DNA of 64,000 nucleotides from Treponema sp. (GCA_017484285.1 JAFUTH010000006.1:186001-250000); one strand, 5' to 3'. Positions 51,821 to 61,445 are shown, counted from the first letter of the stretch. Notes: a model not told the origin generated them from the sequence alone. A program made the numbers and translations.

Positions 51821-52830
51821 TTCAGTTTGAGCATCCGCAGGCATTTTTCTTTCTCGCCGTAGTTCCGCTTTTGTTCGTGCTTCGTCGCCTCGGCGTTTTT
51901 TCAAAAATCGCCTTTCCACTCACAATTTCTGACTGGCAAGGGAAATCATTCGTCTACACGGACTCGCTTTCAAAAATCGGCTCGTTCTTTTTCCATCTCT
52001 GCGCGATTTCTGCCTTCATGCTGTTGGTTGTTGCGCTCGCAAATCCGATTATCCGCAATCGGGAAAAAATCTACACTTCGCGCGGAACGGACATTCTTTT
52101 CGTGCTGGACACGAGTCCTTCAATGGCGGCTCGGGATATTTCGCTTGCAAACGGGCAAGTCACGCGCCTTGAAGCGGCAAAACTCGGAATCAAAACGCTC
52201 GCTTCTTCTGAAAACGGCGCGAATTACGGCTTGGTGGCGATGGCAAGCGAAGCTGCGTGCATTGTTCCGCCCACGAGCGACATCGAACTTTTTTTGAAAG
52301 GGCTTGATTCGCTTTCGGTGGGCGAATTCGGCGAGGGAACGGCACTCGGAATCGGGCTGAGTACGGCGATTTACCACCTTTCGGCAAGTTCCGCGCCCAA
52401 AAAGTGCATTGTTCTCATCACTGACGGCGAAAATAACGCGGGTTCGCTCCACCCCGAAACGGCGGCGGCACTTGCCACCGAGAACGCAATCACGCTCTAC
52501 TCGTTCGGAATCGGCACAAAAGGCTCAGTTCCCATCGAATACATCGACAAAAAAAGCGGCACGGTTCATTCGGGCTTTTACGAATCCGACTTCGACACCA
52601 CGCCGCTTGAAACGCTTGCTTCGATTGCGGGCGGCTCGTACTTCGGCATTGAGTCTACGGCAGTTCTTTCTGCCTCGCTTTCGGCAATCGCCCAAAAAGA
52701 AGATTCTGTGCAGACTTTCCACTATCGCTCAAACGACACGAATTGCTACGCGACATTTCTGTTGCTTTCGGGAATTTTCTTTATGCTCGCCTGGTTCATT
52801 CGGCGAATTGTGCTTTCAGAGGTGCTGTAA
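51817..52830 (+). CDS. BatA-like VWA membrane protein
   Basis: 337 residues. Two N-terminal transmembrane segments (about 8-25 and 55-75), then a VWA domain with MIDAS DTSPSMAARD (near 97), the Thr in GEFGEGTALGIGL (near 170) and TDGENNAG (near 207), and a C-terminal transmembrane segment (about 312-330). This is BatA architecture: membrane-tethered VWA facing the periplasm. The stop TAA and the next ATG share one base. Confidence 0.92.
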   Translation: MIQFEHPQAFFFLAVVPLLFVLRRLGVFSKIAFPLTISDWQGKSFVYTDSLSKIGSFFFHLCAISAFMLLVVALANPIIRNREKIYTSRGTDILFVLDTSPSMAARDISLANGQVTRLEAAKLGIKTLASSENGANYGLVAMASEAACIVPPTSDIELFLKGLDSLSVGEFGEGTALGIGLSTAIYHLSASSAPKKCIVLITDGENNAGSLHPETAAALATENAITLYSFGIGTKGSVPIEYIDKKSGTVHSGFYESDFDTTPLETLASIAGGSYFGIESTAVLSASLSAIAQKEDSVQTFHYRSNDTNCYATFLLLSGIFFMLAWFIRRIVLSEVL

Positions 52831-54479
52831 TGACGGAACTTTCTTCTTTTTCAATCGGAAATCCTCAATTCTTGCCTGCAATTCTCTTGATTCTGCCCGC
52901 GCTGTTCTTTGTGGGAGCGAAATTCAAAAAAATCGAACGGAATCTTTCGGCTTCTCAGAATCAAAAAACACTCTCTTCGCTTAAAATTTCGCTCTTTTTG
53001 CGGACGCTCTTCCGCTCGCTTGCCTGGATTTGTGCCGTTCTCGCGCTTTGTGAAATTTCCTTTGGCTCAAAAAAAATTCCCGTGCATAAAAGCGGAAGCA
53101 ATGTCTCGTTTGTGTTCGACATTTCCTATTCTATGCTCGCAAAAGATGCTCCCTCACGGCTCACGCGGCTCGATGCGGTAAAACTCTACGCTTCTTCGCT
53201 AATTGAACACCTTTCTGGCTCGTCATTTTCGGCGGTGCTCGCAAAAGGCGACGGATTTACGGCGATTCCCGAAACGGAAGATGCCGCCGCCATGCTCAAT
53301 CTGCTTGAAAATCTCTCGCCCACGCTCATGAGTTCGGGCGGCTCTTCGCTCGGAAAGGGAATTGAGGCGGCTTTGAACGCGATTCCGAAGAATTCGGCAA
53401 AATCAGAATACATTTGGGTGTTCACGGACGGCGACGAAACGGATTCACGGCTCGAAAAATCGCTTGAACTGGCGGCAAAAGCGCAGATTCCCGTCACGAT
53501 TGTTGGCTTCGGCTCTGAAACAGAAAGCGAAATCACGGCGGGCGATGGAAAAACGCGGGTCAAAACGGCACTCCGCGCACAAAAAATGACGGAAATCGCA
53601 GATTCGGTGAACAGCAAAGCCGCTTCTTTCTCGTTTTCGGCACAAAAATCACCCGTGGGCTATGTCGATTCAAAATCGCAAGGTTCGGCGTGGCAGCTTT
53701 TAAACCAAATCACGCGCACGGCGGGCGAAGACGAAGAAAGCACGCTCGCTTACGAAGTCAAGCAAGTCAATCGGCACGCATTTTTCATATTTTGGGCGGT
53801 CGTTTTTCTGATTCTTTCGTTCGTGGTGGCGGAATTCAAACTTGCTCCACTCAAAAACAAACATTTCCGCTCGATTCTTGAAAAATCGCTCGTTTTTGTG
53901 GCAGTTTTTCTTTTCGCTTCGTGTTCTTCCGAAAAAAAACAGATTCTTGAAGGCGCATGGGCATGGTATGAAGGCAAATACACGACGGCAACGGCGGATT
54001 TTCTCACGGTGGCTCACCGCGCAGGCGAAGATTCGCTTGCAAAAAGCTATGCAATTTTCGATTTGAGCGCGACGTATGTTTCAATGGGCGAACTTGACGC
54101 GGCGCACAAACGGCTTTCGGAGCTGAATCTTGACGATGAAACGCTCCCGAGCGATGTGCGAAGTGCGGCATTCTACAATCTTGGGCTGATTTCGGCACAA
54201 AAAAATGACTATGCGCTTGCAGCGAGCTACTTTAAGCGGGCGATTCTCGCGGATTCCAAAAATCTGAATGCGAAAATCAACCTTGAACTCTGCGAGCGCG
54301 AAGTCACGCAAAAACAAGCGAATCAAGCCGAGAGCGAAATGCAGTGCGTGAACGAAGAAAAACAAACGAATCCCGACATGAAAAACGAAATTTTCACTCT
54401 GATTCGGGAAAATGAAGGCAAAAAATGGCGGAACATGAGCGACGGCGGGGAGAAAAACGATGATGTCTTGGATTATTAG
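52830..54479 (+). CDS. BatB-BatC fusion: VWA membrane protein with C-terminal TPR region
   Basis: 549 residues from ATG at 52830; the longer frame from 52743 lies inside batA. Residues 1-345 are BatB-like: transmembrane segments at about 10-30 and 60-75, a VWA with FDISYSMLAKD (near 95), SSGGSSLGKG and FTDGDETDSR, then a transmembrane segment near 310-330. After a linker is a second hydrophobic stretch ending FASC (Cys365), which looks like the lipoprotein signal of a separate BatC. TPR repeats follow (about 400-500). The parts are normally two genes. Confidence 0.88.
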   Translation: MTELSSFSIGNPQFLPAILLILPALFFVGAKFKKIERNLSASQNQKTLSSLKISLFLRTLFRSLAWICAVLALCEISFGSKKIPVHKSGSNVSFVFDISYSMLAKDAPSRLTRLDAVKLYASSLIEHLSGSSFSAVLAKGDGFTAIPETEDAAAMLNLLENLSPTLMSSGGSSLGKGIEAALNAIPKNSAKSEYIWVFTDGDETDSRLEKSLELAAKAQIPVTIVGFGSETESEITAGDGKTRVKTALRAQKMTEIADSVNSKAASFSFSAQKSPVGYVDSKSQGSAWQLLNQITRTAGEDEESTLAYEVKQVNRHAFFIFWAVVFLILSFVVAEFKLAPLKNKHFRSILEKSLVFVAVFLFASCSSEKKQILEGAWAWYEGKYTTATADFLTVAHRAGEDSLAKSYAIFDLSATYVSMGELDAAHKRLSELNLDDETLPSDVRSAAFYNLGLISAQKNDYALAASYFKRAILADSKNLNAKINLELCEREVTQKQANQAESEMQCVNEEKQTNPDMKNEIFTLIRENEGKKWRNMSDGGEKNDDVLDY

Positions 54480-55578
54480 ATGTATTTTTCTTTTTTTTGC
54501 GCTTCCTCTGTTCGCCCTGCCCTCTGCGCGCGAATTGCGTGATTTAAAAGTAACGCCTCGTTCGGAGATATTTTTCACGCAGATGGAAAATTGCTACGCA
54601 CTGGAACTCGTGGGCGCTTCGCCTTCACAGGTGATGATGGAACTGCCCGATTTACCGCTCGGAACGAAATTCATTTCTTCAAAAAAAGAGGAATTTATTT
54701 CGGATGCGGGCGAGCGCGGCACGCTCATTTCGCTCTGGTTCAGTTTTTCGGAGTCGGGCGACACGCGCATTCCGCCGCTCTTGGTGAAACTCGGGGGAAA
54801 GGCGCACTATTTTGAGTTCGAGCCGATTTTTGTGTACGAAAACCCGAATTTAATCTCGCCGAGCCTTGAACTCTCGTTTGAAAACAAAAAAGTCCGCGCA
54901 GAAAACGGCGGAAAATCGTTCACTGTCGCACAGGGAGAAAAAATCATCTTCACGGTCGCGCTCCGCTACGGAATGCAAGTGCTCGATTTCAAATGGAACA
55001 TTCCGAAAGACTCGATTTTTACCGAAACTGAGCGATTTGAATTCGCAAACGGCACGCAAAAAATCACCCAATTCACCACGGAAAAGAAAAATCTCGCGCG
55101 ATTCGAGTGGCAAATTCTCAAAACGGGCGAATACACGCTTCCCGAAATCACGGTGGGAACGATTGCCTACAACGGCACGAAAAAGCAAGTCTCACTTTCA
55201 GAGCAAGTGCGCGTCATCGTAACGGAACAATCGGCAAAAAATACAGAACGAAGCCAAGAAAACGGCATTTTTGCAAGCGCATTTGAAAAACCGCGCGAAA
55301 TTCCAAGCGAAAGCACAAAGCTCAACCCCACGCGCGAAGAATGCAAAAAAATCGCGGAGAAAACACGGCTCTCATTCTTCGACAAACTGTTTTCGCGGCG
55401 ATTCGGCATTTTCGCAGGCGGAGAAATCAGCTCCGTTCCCGAAGAAAAAATGAGCGCACAGCACTTTGCGGGCGGTCAAAAGGTGCGAATAATGGAACGC
55501 GCGGGAGAATGGTCGTTCATCGAATGCGAGGAATTCTCTGGCTGGGCAAAAACTGATAGTATATTCGAGATAAAATAG
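54460..55578 (+). CDS. BatD-like secreted protein with C-terminal SH3-like domain
   Basis: 372 residues, overlapping batBC by 20 bp. Signal peptide WIIRCIFLFFALPLFALP. Beta-sandwich domains (about 25-250: VAQGEKIIFTVALRYG and LKTGEYTLPEITVGTIAYNG are BatD-like), then a basic linker and an SH3-like module at about 318-370 (EEKMSAQHFAGGQKVRIMER, WSFIECEEFSGWAKTD). The SH3 part may bind peptidoglycan. Last member of the bat cluster. Confidence 0.82.
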   Translation: MMSWIIRCIFLFFALPLFALPSARELRDLKVTPRSEIFFTQMENCYALELVGASPSQVMMELPDLPLGTKFISSKKEEFISDAGERGTLISLWFSFSESGDTRIPPLLVKLGGKAHYFEFEPIFVYENPNLISPSLELSFENKKVRAENGGKSFTVAQGEKIIFTVALRYGMQVLDFKWNIPKDSIFTETERFEFANGTQKITQFTTEKKNLARFEWQILKTGEYTLPEITVGTIAYNGTKKQVSLSEQVRVIVTEQSAKNTERSQENGIFASAFEKPREIPSESTKLNPTREECKKIAEKTRLSFFDKLFSRRFGIFAGGEISSVPEEKMSAQHFAGGQKVRIMERAGEWSFIECEEFSGWAKTDSIFEIK

Positions 55579-55586
55579 AGGTTCAT

Positions 55587-56171
55587 ATGGATTTTGGTGA
55601 TATTTTGAATCAGTGGGGCGACATGCAGAAAAACGAGAAAAAAGCGGCGCGCGAAAAATCAAAAACGCCGCAAGTCTCGCACAAAATGGCAAACGCGCCC
55701 ACGCCCGAAGAAAAAGCGGCAAAAAAACGCGCAAAACTCGCCCGGAAAGGACGCACCTACGAAGCGCAAATGGAAGAAGACGCAAAAAAGACCGTAAATC
55801 CGATGGAAGTGTGGCTTCGCCGCTACGGTGTGACCGACAAAGACAAGGCGGCTGACGAATACGCCGAGCGCGCCAAAATGGAAAGCCGCGAGTATCTCCG
55901 CACCATGCGCCCCGAAGCGAGAATCGACTTGCACGGGCTTACGCGCGATGAAGCATGGACTCGCCTCACATCCTTTGTGAACGACTGCATTCGCCGCGGC
56001 TTAAAGAAAATTTTGATTATCCACGGAAAAGGCAACCACTCGCACGGAAGCGACCCCGTTTTGGGCGCGATGGTAAAAACCTTTATCGAGCAGAACAAAA
56101 ATCTCGGCAGTTCTGGACACCCCGACCGCACGATGGGCGGCACGGGAGCCACGTGGGTGATTATAAAATAA
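55587..56171 (+). CDS. Smr-domain protein
   Basis: 194 residues. A charged, Lys/Ala/Glu-rich N-terminus (about 1-75) precedes an Smr domain (about 105-194) with ARIDLHGLTRDEAW and LKKILIIHGKGNHS, the LDxHG and HGKG motifs of MutS2-type Smr nucleases. Stand-alone Smr proteins cleave DNA or mRNA in stalled-ribosome quality control. Eight bp after the batD gene, so cotranscription is likely. Confidence 0.9.
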   Translation: MDFGDILNQWGDMQKNEKKAAREKSKTPQVSHKMANAPTPEEKAAKKRAKLARKGRTYEAQMEEDAKKTVNPMEVWLRRYGVTDKDKAADEYAERAKMESREYLRTMRPEARIDLHGLTRDEAWTRLTSFVNDCIRRGLKKILIIHGKGNHSHGSDPVLGAMVKTFIEQNKNLGSSGHPDRTMGGTGATWVIIK

Positions 56172-56270
56172 CAATTTTTTTTCTTGTATCTTTGCGCTTT
56201 TATCGTTATTTTTAAAGCAAGATAAAACGAGGATGCGCACTGTCAGTGCTCTCCTGCATGAGGAATGCCC

Positions 56271-56873
56271 GTGGAAGATTTATACGCAGTACTTGGTGTA
56301 CAAAAGACAGCGACTCAAGACGAAATCAAATCAGCCTACCGAAAACTTGCGGTCAAGTATCATCCCGACAAAAACCCGGGAAACAAAGAAGCTGAGGAGA
56401 AATTCAAAAAAATCAGCGCTGCATATGACGTTCTCTCTGACGAAACAAAACGCCGTCAGTACGACTCATATGGCTCAACATCGGACTACAGCTCATCGGC
56501 ATCTTCAAATCCCTACGGCGCGTACGGCTGGGGAAACACGGGCACCTGGCAGCAGCAATGGAACAGAAGCGGCACATGGCGAGCCGAAACACAAGACGAC
56601 TACAACGACGCGTTCAACCAGTGGTTCAACTACGCGCGCCAAAATCAGCAGGCTCAAAACCAAAACACATACTATTACCGCACGACGAGCGAACCTCAGA
56701 CGAAGGGCGAAAGTTTCGTCTACATACTGCAAAAGCTCGTTATTCTTTTGATAGGATTGTTTTCGTTCAGATTCTCTTGGATTCTGCTTCCCTTTGGACC
56801 GATTCTCTCGATTGCGGCTGTGGTGCATGGCTTTACGGGCATCACAAGGGGATTGCGCAGATTGCTCAGATAA
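56271..56873 (+). CDS. DnaJ-domain membrane protein
   Basis: 200 residues from GTG at 56271, which has GAGGA at a 6-base distance. The ATG at 56265 touches that sequence and is less likely. The J domain (1-65) has [18 protein letters not shown] with HPD, and [13 protein letters not shown]. It continues with a Ser/Asn/Gln/Tyr-rich stretch and two C-terminal transmembrane segments (about 150-190). Probably a membrane-tethered Hsp70 cochaperone. Its end lies over the infA terminator. Confidence 0.87.
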   Translation: MEDLYAVLGVQKTATQDEIKSAYRKLAVKYHPDKNPGNKEAEEKFKKISAAYDVLSDETKRRQYDSYGSTSDYSSSASSNPYGAYGWGNTGTWQQQWNRSGTWRAETQDDYNDAFNQWFNYARQNQQAQNQNTYYYRTTSEPQTKGESFVYILQKLVILLIGLFSFRFSWILLPFGPILSIAAVVHGFTGITRGLRRLLR

Positions 56874-56898
56874 AAAAAGCTCTTCGCTATGGAAGAGC
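56872..56898 (-). terminator. Rho-independent terminator of infA
   Basis: Perfect 7-bp stem GCTCTTC/GAAGAGC (56879-56885 and 56892-56898). On the complement it is followed by seven T, 9 bp after the infA stop. Confidence 0.85.
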
Positions 56899-56906
56899 CT
56901 TGAACA

Positions 56907-57125
56907 CTATCGCTCGCGGAAGATGATTCGTCCACGATTCAAATCGTACGGTGAGAGAGCAACTTTTACGCTGTCGCCCGGTACGATTTTGATATAGTGC
57001 TTTCGCATTTTGCCTGACAAATGCGCCATAACTACGTGTCCGCCATTTTTGAGCTCAACACGGAACTGGGTGTTCGGCAATGCTTCTTTTACAATGCCTT
57101 CTACTTCGATCGCTTCTTCTTTAGC
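56907..57125 (-). CDS. infA: Translation initiation factor IF-1
   Basis: 72 residues, exactly the standard IF-1 length, from GTG at 57125 with GGAGGA four bases upstream. S1-like OB fold: [40 protein letters not shown] and [15 protein letters not shown]. It binds the 30S A site during initiation. Upstream of the GTG the frame would add a short unrelated tail. Confidence 0.97.
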   Translation of the reverse strand, partial: AKEEAIEVEGIVKEALPNTQFRVELKNGGHVVMAHLSGKMRKHYIKIVPGDSVKVALSPYDLNRGRIIFRER

Positions 57126-57197
57126 CACGATTCCTCCAAAAATAAATGACAAAAATCTTAAAGAAAAACGTTGTCTTTTAAAGATTTCTCATTTATT

Positions 57198-57225
57198 ATT
57201 ATCTAACAATAAAAAAAATTGTCAA
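57198..57225 (-). promoter_or_regulatory. Sigma-70 type promoter of infA
   Basis: On the complement TTGACA (57225-57220), 16 bases, GATAAT (57203-57198). The predicted leader is about 70 nt and includes an imperfect inverted repeat of CTTTAAAAGAC type. Confidence 0.65.
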
Positions 57226-57241
57226 CATGGGAGTAAGGGAC

Positions 57242-57598
57242 ATGGAACAAGCATTCATTGACAAAATGCAAACAGCGCTCGAAGCGCAAAAAGAACAAAT
57301 CTTAAAATCACTAGCAGACCAGCATTCTGAATATAAAAAGATTGTCGAGGGCGGAGAACCAGGCGACGAAGTTGATATAGCTTCAGATGTCATCGACGGG
57401 CAGCTTTTGGAATCGTTAGGGCGAGAGGACTCAAACCGCCTCACCATGATTAACAACGCACTTGAGCGCATCAAGCAAGGAAAATACGGCATCTGCTTAA
57501 AGTGCCACAAAGAAATCCCGCTTGAGCGACTGGAAGCAATTCCGTACGCGTTCATGTGCATCGCTTGCAAAAGCGAAGACGAGCGTCGAAACCGCTAA
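57242..57598 (+). CDS. DksA/TraR-family zinc-finger protein
   Basis: 118 residues from ATG at 57242 (GGGAG eight bases upstream). A coiled-coil N-terminus (about 1-70) precedes a C4 zinc finger CLKCHKEIPLERLEAIPYAF and CIAC (about 86-110). DksA-type factors bind the RNA polymerase secondary channel and modulate rRNA and stress transcription. The DxxDxA tip is partly present (DEVDIASD). Divergent from infA. Confidence 0.9.
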   Translation: MEQAFIDKMQTALEAQKEQILKSLADQHSEYKKIVEGGEPGDEVDIASDVIDGQLLESLGREDSNRLTMINNALERIKQGKYGICLKCHKEIPLERLEAIPYAFMCIACKSEDERRNR

Positions 57599-58456
57599 TT
57601 ACTTATCAAGTGCGCAGAATTTATAGCCGGTTCTATCGATGTCATAAATGATTTCGGTGTAACCGGCTTTTTTTGCGCATGCGAGCGCAAGCTCAAACGA
57701 GCCGTCAAGCTGATGCGAGGCGTGCGAATCTGAGTTGATTGCAATCGGTACACCACGTTCGCGCAGGAGAGACAAAAAGTAATCGCTCGGATAAGGCTTT
57801 TTCATGTAGCCACGGGAAATCGCGCCCGTGTTGATTTCAGTCGCGATGCCCTTTTTGGCGAGCACGTTCACCATCTCTTTCAGTTCGTTTTTGTAAAAAT
57901 CCTCGTTCTCAGTAAAGAAGTGTTCTGCGTCGTTGAATTTGCGGATTAAATCCGGGTGCCCAAGCAGTTCAAAGTCTCCTTTTTCGAGCATTTCCCGTTC
58001 GAGCGAAAAATAATCCCCAATGAGCGAGCGGAAATCGCCACCATAGTATTTTTGCGCGCCCTCACGAAGAATCCGGGGACTATGGTCGACGGCGAACATG
58101 CCATCACGCTGAAAAATAAAATGGATTGAGCCGATGAGATAGTCCGGTTTGAACTCAGCATAGCGCTCATGGGCCGGGACGGTCACGCCGGGAATATAAT
58201 CAGCCTCAAATGCGAGCCGAATCTGAATGGACGCCTCGTACTCGCTCTGGCACCGGCGAATCTCACGGCAATACGCAGAAAAACGTTCCGGCTGCATGTA
58301 GGTTTCTGTCCAAAACGGATACATCGAATGACTCGAAAAACCGAGCACCTGAAATCCCTTGAGCAGGGCGGTGGCGACATTTTCTTGGATTGAGCTTGCG
58401 CCGTCACAGAACGTTGAATGGGTGTGCAAATTTGATTTTATGTAGCTGTTTTTCAT
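57599..58456 (-). CDS. PHP-domain phosphatase, histidinol-phosphatase type
   Basis: 285 residues from ATG at 58456, one base after the kinase stop. PHP metal motifs: NLHTHSTFCDG (near 8), FSSHS (near 43), EADYIPG (near 88), GSIHF (near 111), GHPDLIRKF (near 172) and SDSHA (near 245). Monofunctional PHP phosphatases of this length dephosphorylate histidinol phosphate, but no his genes are adjacent, so a different sugar or nucleotide phosphate is possible. It is cotranscribed with the hybrid kinase. Confidence 0.85.
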   Translation of the reverse strand: MKNSYIKSNLHTHSTFCDGASSIQENVATALLKGFQVLGFSSHSMYPFWTETYMQPERFSAYCREIRRCQSEYEASIQIRLAFEADYIPGVTVPAHERYAEFKPDYLIGSIHFIFQRDGMFAVDHSPRILREGAQKYYGGDFRSLIGDYFSLEREMLEKGDFELLGHPDLIRKFNDAEHFFTENEDFYKNELKEMVNVLAKKGIATEINTGAISRGYMKKPYPSDYFLSLLRERGVPIAINSDSHASHQLDGSFELALACAKKAGYTEIIYDIDRTGYKFCALDK

Positions 58457-58457
58457 G

Positions 58458-60089
58458 TTATCGTAACTCCCCGTCGATGAGATTAATTTGCTCAACCGAC
58501 AGCGTTTGCATGACGGTCTTCCATTTTTCAATCATCGACTTGAGCGTTTCGCTCTTGAACGGCTTCACGAGGATATCGTTTATGCCAATCCGCTTGTAAT
58601 CTGCGAAATCATTCTCATCGTCATTTGCCGTACACGCAATAATAATGCCATTGTAATACATCGCGCGAAGTTCTTTTGTTGCCTCGATGCCGCTTTTTTC
58701 GGGCATGAAAATGTCCATGAAAATCATGTTGACTTCTGGATGTAGTTTTGCCATGCTGACCGCTTCTTCACCGTTTTCAGCAAGATATACCTGAGCACCG
58801 AATTTTTTTAAGAAAGACTCGAGCAATTTTCTGTTCATCGGATGGTCTTCTGCGACAAGAATTGTCAGCCCGTCGCCGATTTTTTTAGGCTCGTCCGCAG
58901 CCCCGAAATCCGCATGTTCTTCAAGCTCAGCGACCGTGTCCAACGAATCGCCGTCAGAAAATTCCTCGCTTAACAGGGTAAGCAACATCTCTTTTTTTAT
59001 CGGCTTATACAGATAGCCCTTGTAGAGGTCGAGGAATTTCATTTTTGCCTCTTCGCGCATCTGCCCTTCTGGAACGAGCAGGTACAGCGAAAGCTTTTCG
59101 GACACTTTTTCTGAGTGCTGAATATCGAACGCAAGATGCCACCCGTCAATTCCGCCCTCCATCTGCATATCGATGAACGCAAGATTAAATGGATGACCGT
59201 CTTTTTCGGCTTGGGCAATCCGCTCGATTGCCTCACGCGCATCAGAGCACAACTCGACGTTCCGAAAACCAAGATGCCTCAGCTGACGGGAAAGGCTTTG
59301 CGCGGCAAGCAGACAGTCATCGACAATCAGCACGCAATAGTCATCAATCGATTTTTTGAATTTGATTTTCGGTGACTTTTCAATTGCCACGGGAAGCGGA
59401 ATCTTGAAGTAGAACACGGAACCGCCTTCTGGGTTCGATCGCACTCCAATCTCACCGCCCATGAGCGCTATGAGATTCTTGCTGATTGAAAGCCCCAGTC
59501 CCGTGCCGCCAAAGAGACGGTACGTTGAGATGTCAGCCTGAAAATAATCGGTGAACAGTTTTTTTTGTTTTTCGGCTGAGATGCCGATGCCCGTGTCCGT
59601 GACCGTAAAGATGATACCGTCAGCCTTTGTATAATCAAGTTCGACATGCACAAATCCTTTTTTTGTGAATTTGACGGCATTGCTCACCAGATTGAGCATA
59701 ACCTGCCTGACACGCATTGAATCGCCAGAAACCATCGCGGGAACCTGTGCCGAGATGTCAAGCACGAGCTCTACGCCACGGTTGAACGCTTTGATGCTCT
59801 CAGAGTCGACGACATGCTCCGTGACAGACGCAATGTCAAACGGAATCGTCTCGAAACGGAACTCTTTTTGAGACAGTTTTGCAAAATCGAGAATGTTGTT
59901 CGCAAGCTCAAGCAAGCCTTCCGCGCTGAATTGAATCTGCCGGATATATTCGATTTGCTCTTTGTCGAGCGTCGTGTTCGTCATGAGTTCAGCGGCACCG
60001 ATAATCGTCTGTATCGGCGTGCGAATTTCATGCAACGTATTCGCAAGAAAACGGGTGGTATCGTTTAATTCAAGATTTTCGTTTTGCAT
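58458..60089 (-). CDS. Hybrid sensor histidine kinase with two receiver domains
   Basis: 543 residues, no membrane segment and no input domain. HisKA with LHEIRTPI (phospho-His20), HATPase with NLVSNAVKF, DTGIGIS and GGTGLGLSIS. A first receiver (about 250-370) has IVDD and FIDMQM, a second (about 405-525) has AEDH and FMDIFMPEKSGIEA; both retain the acceptor Asp. The start overlaps the upstream double-receiver gene by 20 bp. Probably senses through that partner. Confidence 0.9.
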   Translation of the reverse strand: MQNENLELNDTTRFLANTLHEIRTPIQTIIGAAELMTNTTLDKEQIEYIRQIQFSAEGLLELANNILDFAKLSQKEFRFETIPFDIASVTEHVVDSESIKAFNRGVELVLDISAQVPAMVSGDSMRVRQVMLNLVSNAVKFTKKGFVHVELDYTKADGIIFTVTDTGIGISAEKQKKLFTDYFQADISTYRLFGGTGLGLSISKNLIALMGGEIGVRSNPEGGSVFYFKIPLPVAIEKSPKIKFKKSIDDYCVLIVDDCLLAAQSLSRQLRHLGFRNVELCSDAREAIERIAQAEKDGHPFNLAFIDMQMEGGIDGWHLAFDIQHSEKVSEKLSLYLLVPEGQMREEAKMKFLDLYKGYLYKPIKKEMLLTLLSEEFSDGDSLDTVAELEEHADFGAADEPKKIGDGLTILVAEDHPMNRKLLESFLKKFGAQVYLAENGEEAVSMAKLHPEVNMIFMDIFMPEKSGIEATKELRAMYYNGIIIACTANDDENDFADYKRIGINDILVKPFKSETLKSMIEKWKTVMQTLSVEQINLIDGELR

Positions 60090-61320
60090 TTATGATTTCC
60101 AAAGATTTTTTGACAATCACTTCGGCGGGCTGCGGCTTGATAAGATAGCTTGAAGCCCCCAACGTTAACGACTGCATGATGATTTCTTTTTGGATAATCT
60201 GAGAATAAATGATGACCGGCAGGCTGATTTTCCTTTCGATGAGGAAGCGAAGCAAATCAAGCCCCGTAAAGCCCTGCATCGCCATGCCAAAAACCGCGAG
60301 GTCAAACTGAGCGTCAGAGAGCTTTGCGACAAACGCCTGACTTGAATTGAACGCGGTGATGTTTGCGCCTATCGTCTGGTACACGCCCGTGAGAAACGAA
60401 ATGACCATGGGGTCGGTGTCAACGATGGCAATCTTTAATTTATCGGAAGCAAGCTCTTCGACATCTTCGCTTGTATTGTCGGAATAAAATTTGAGGTCGA
60501 GCGAGCCTTGATTATCGGAGCCGGAGACAGACAGGATTTTTTCCATGATGACGTCCTGCACAGAAAACGCGGAGTTGCCCTCGACAAGCGAATTGAGCAC
60601 CGACGACAAATCTTTTGAGACCTCAACACCGTCAAACACTGGATGACCTTCGATAAAATCCATGACGAATTTATCGAGGGAGAGGACTTTGACGTTGCGC
60701 TTTAGGATACGCCGATCCGACGTGAGATTTTTGAGTAAAAGTTCGAGATTATAGCCATCGACATACGACAGCTGCAAATCGGTCATCATGAGGATGATTT
60801 TTGGCGTTGTGAGATTGTTGCTTTCGATTATTTCCGAGAGCTTGTACTTAAGAAGCATGATTTTCTCGCGGTTTAAGCCCATCGCAACTTCGACAAAGAT
60901 GATGTCCTTGTTTAAGTGCGTATCAAGCACGCACGGCGTAGTATCAACCGAAAGCGGCGAATGCAAAATTCTGCCGATAGCATCAAAAAAGAGGTCGAAT
61001 TTGATAGGCTTCGTGAAATATTTAACGACACCGTACTGCACCAAATCAACGACTTCCTCACGCTCCATGAATGCGCCCGTCATGATGACAGGAATTTTTT
61101 TGCCGTTTGGATCAGCCTGCTTTTTGCTTAAGAATTCGACGATGGTATCGATTGACTTTTCGATATTGATAATAACAAGGTCGGGGAGAATGGAAAGGAA
61201 TTTAGTCAATGCATCACGCTGCCCATCGGCAATATCAAACGAAATGTTTTCTGCCGTAAGCTTTTCTTTGAGAAATTCTCGAAGCATAGGGGGAGCATCA
61301 ATAACTAAAACACTTTTCAT
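60070..61320 (-). CDS. Double pseudo-receiver protein
   Basis: 416 residues. An N-terminal receiver-like domain (1-120) has the fold pattern VLVID, VIMTGAF and YFTKPIKF, but Asn52 (IINIEK) replaces the phospho-acceptor Asp. The C-terminal one (294-416: IAIVDTDP, VIIYSQI, YLIKPQPA) has Gly345 (VFGMAM) there. A middle domain (about 125-240) resembles STAS-like folds. Neither receiver should be phosphorylated by the usual Asp. It probably acts as a protein scaffold for the kinase overlapping it. Confidence 0.85.
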   Translation of the reverse strand: MKSVLVIDAPPMLREFLKEKLTAENISFDIADGQRDALTKFLSILPDLVIINIEKSIDTIVEFLSKKQADPNGKKIPVIMTGAFMEREEVVDLVQYGVVKYFTKPIKFDLFFDAIGRILHSPLSVDTTPCVLDTHLNKDIIFVEVAMGLNREKIMLLKYKLSEIIESNNLTTPKIILMMTDLQLSYVDGYNLELLLKNLTSDRRILKRNVKVLSLDKFVMDFIEGHPVFDGVEVSKDLSSVLNSLVEGNSAFSVQDVIMEKILSVSGSDNQGSLDLKFYSDNTSEDVEELASDKLKIAIVDTDPMVISFLTGVYQTIGANITAFNSSQAFVAKLSDAQFDLAVFGMAMQGFTGLDLLRFLIERKISLPVIIYSQIIQKEIIMQSLTLGASSYLIKPQPAEVIVKKSLEIINAKRKS

Positions 61321-61328
61321 ATCTCTTT

Positions 61329-61334
61329 ATTATA
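61329..61334 (-). promoter_or_regulatory. -10 box TATAAT, 8 nt from the double-receiver ATG
   Basis: On the complement TATAAT (61334-61329) lies eight bases before the ATG at 61320. AAGAG is only 2 bases from the ATG, so the leader would be about one or two nt. Confidence 0.5.
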
Positions 61335-61445
61335 CATGATAAATTTTAGGTGGGCAACGAAAGATTCTGTGAAAAGTCCAAGAATTTTGTGGCAAATAGT
61401 GAATTTAGTGGTACACTTGATGTGACATCAGTCTCAGGAGCACTT

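Noticed and set aside
57126..57241. infA leader considered as a riboswitch or cold-shock element
   Set aside because: Only a short imperfect inverted repeat is visible, and no conserved aptamer pattern.
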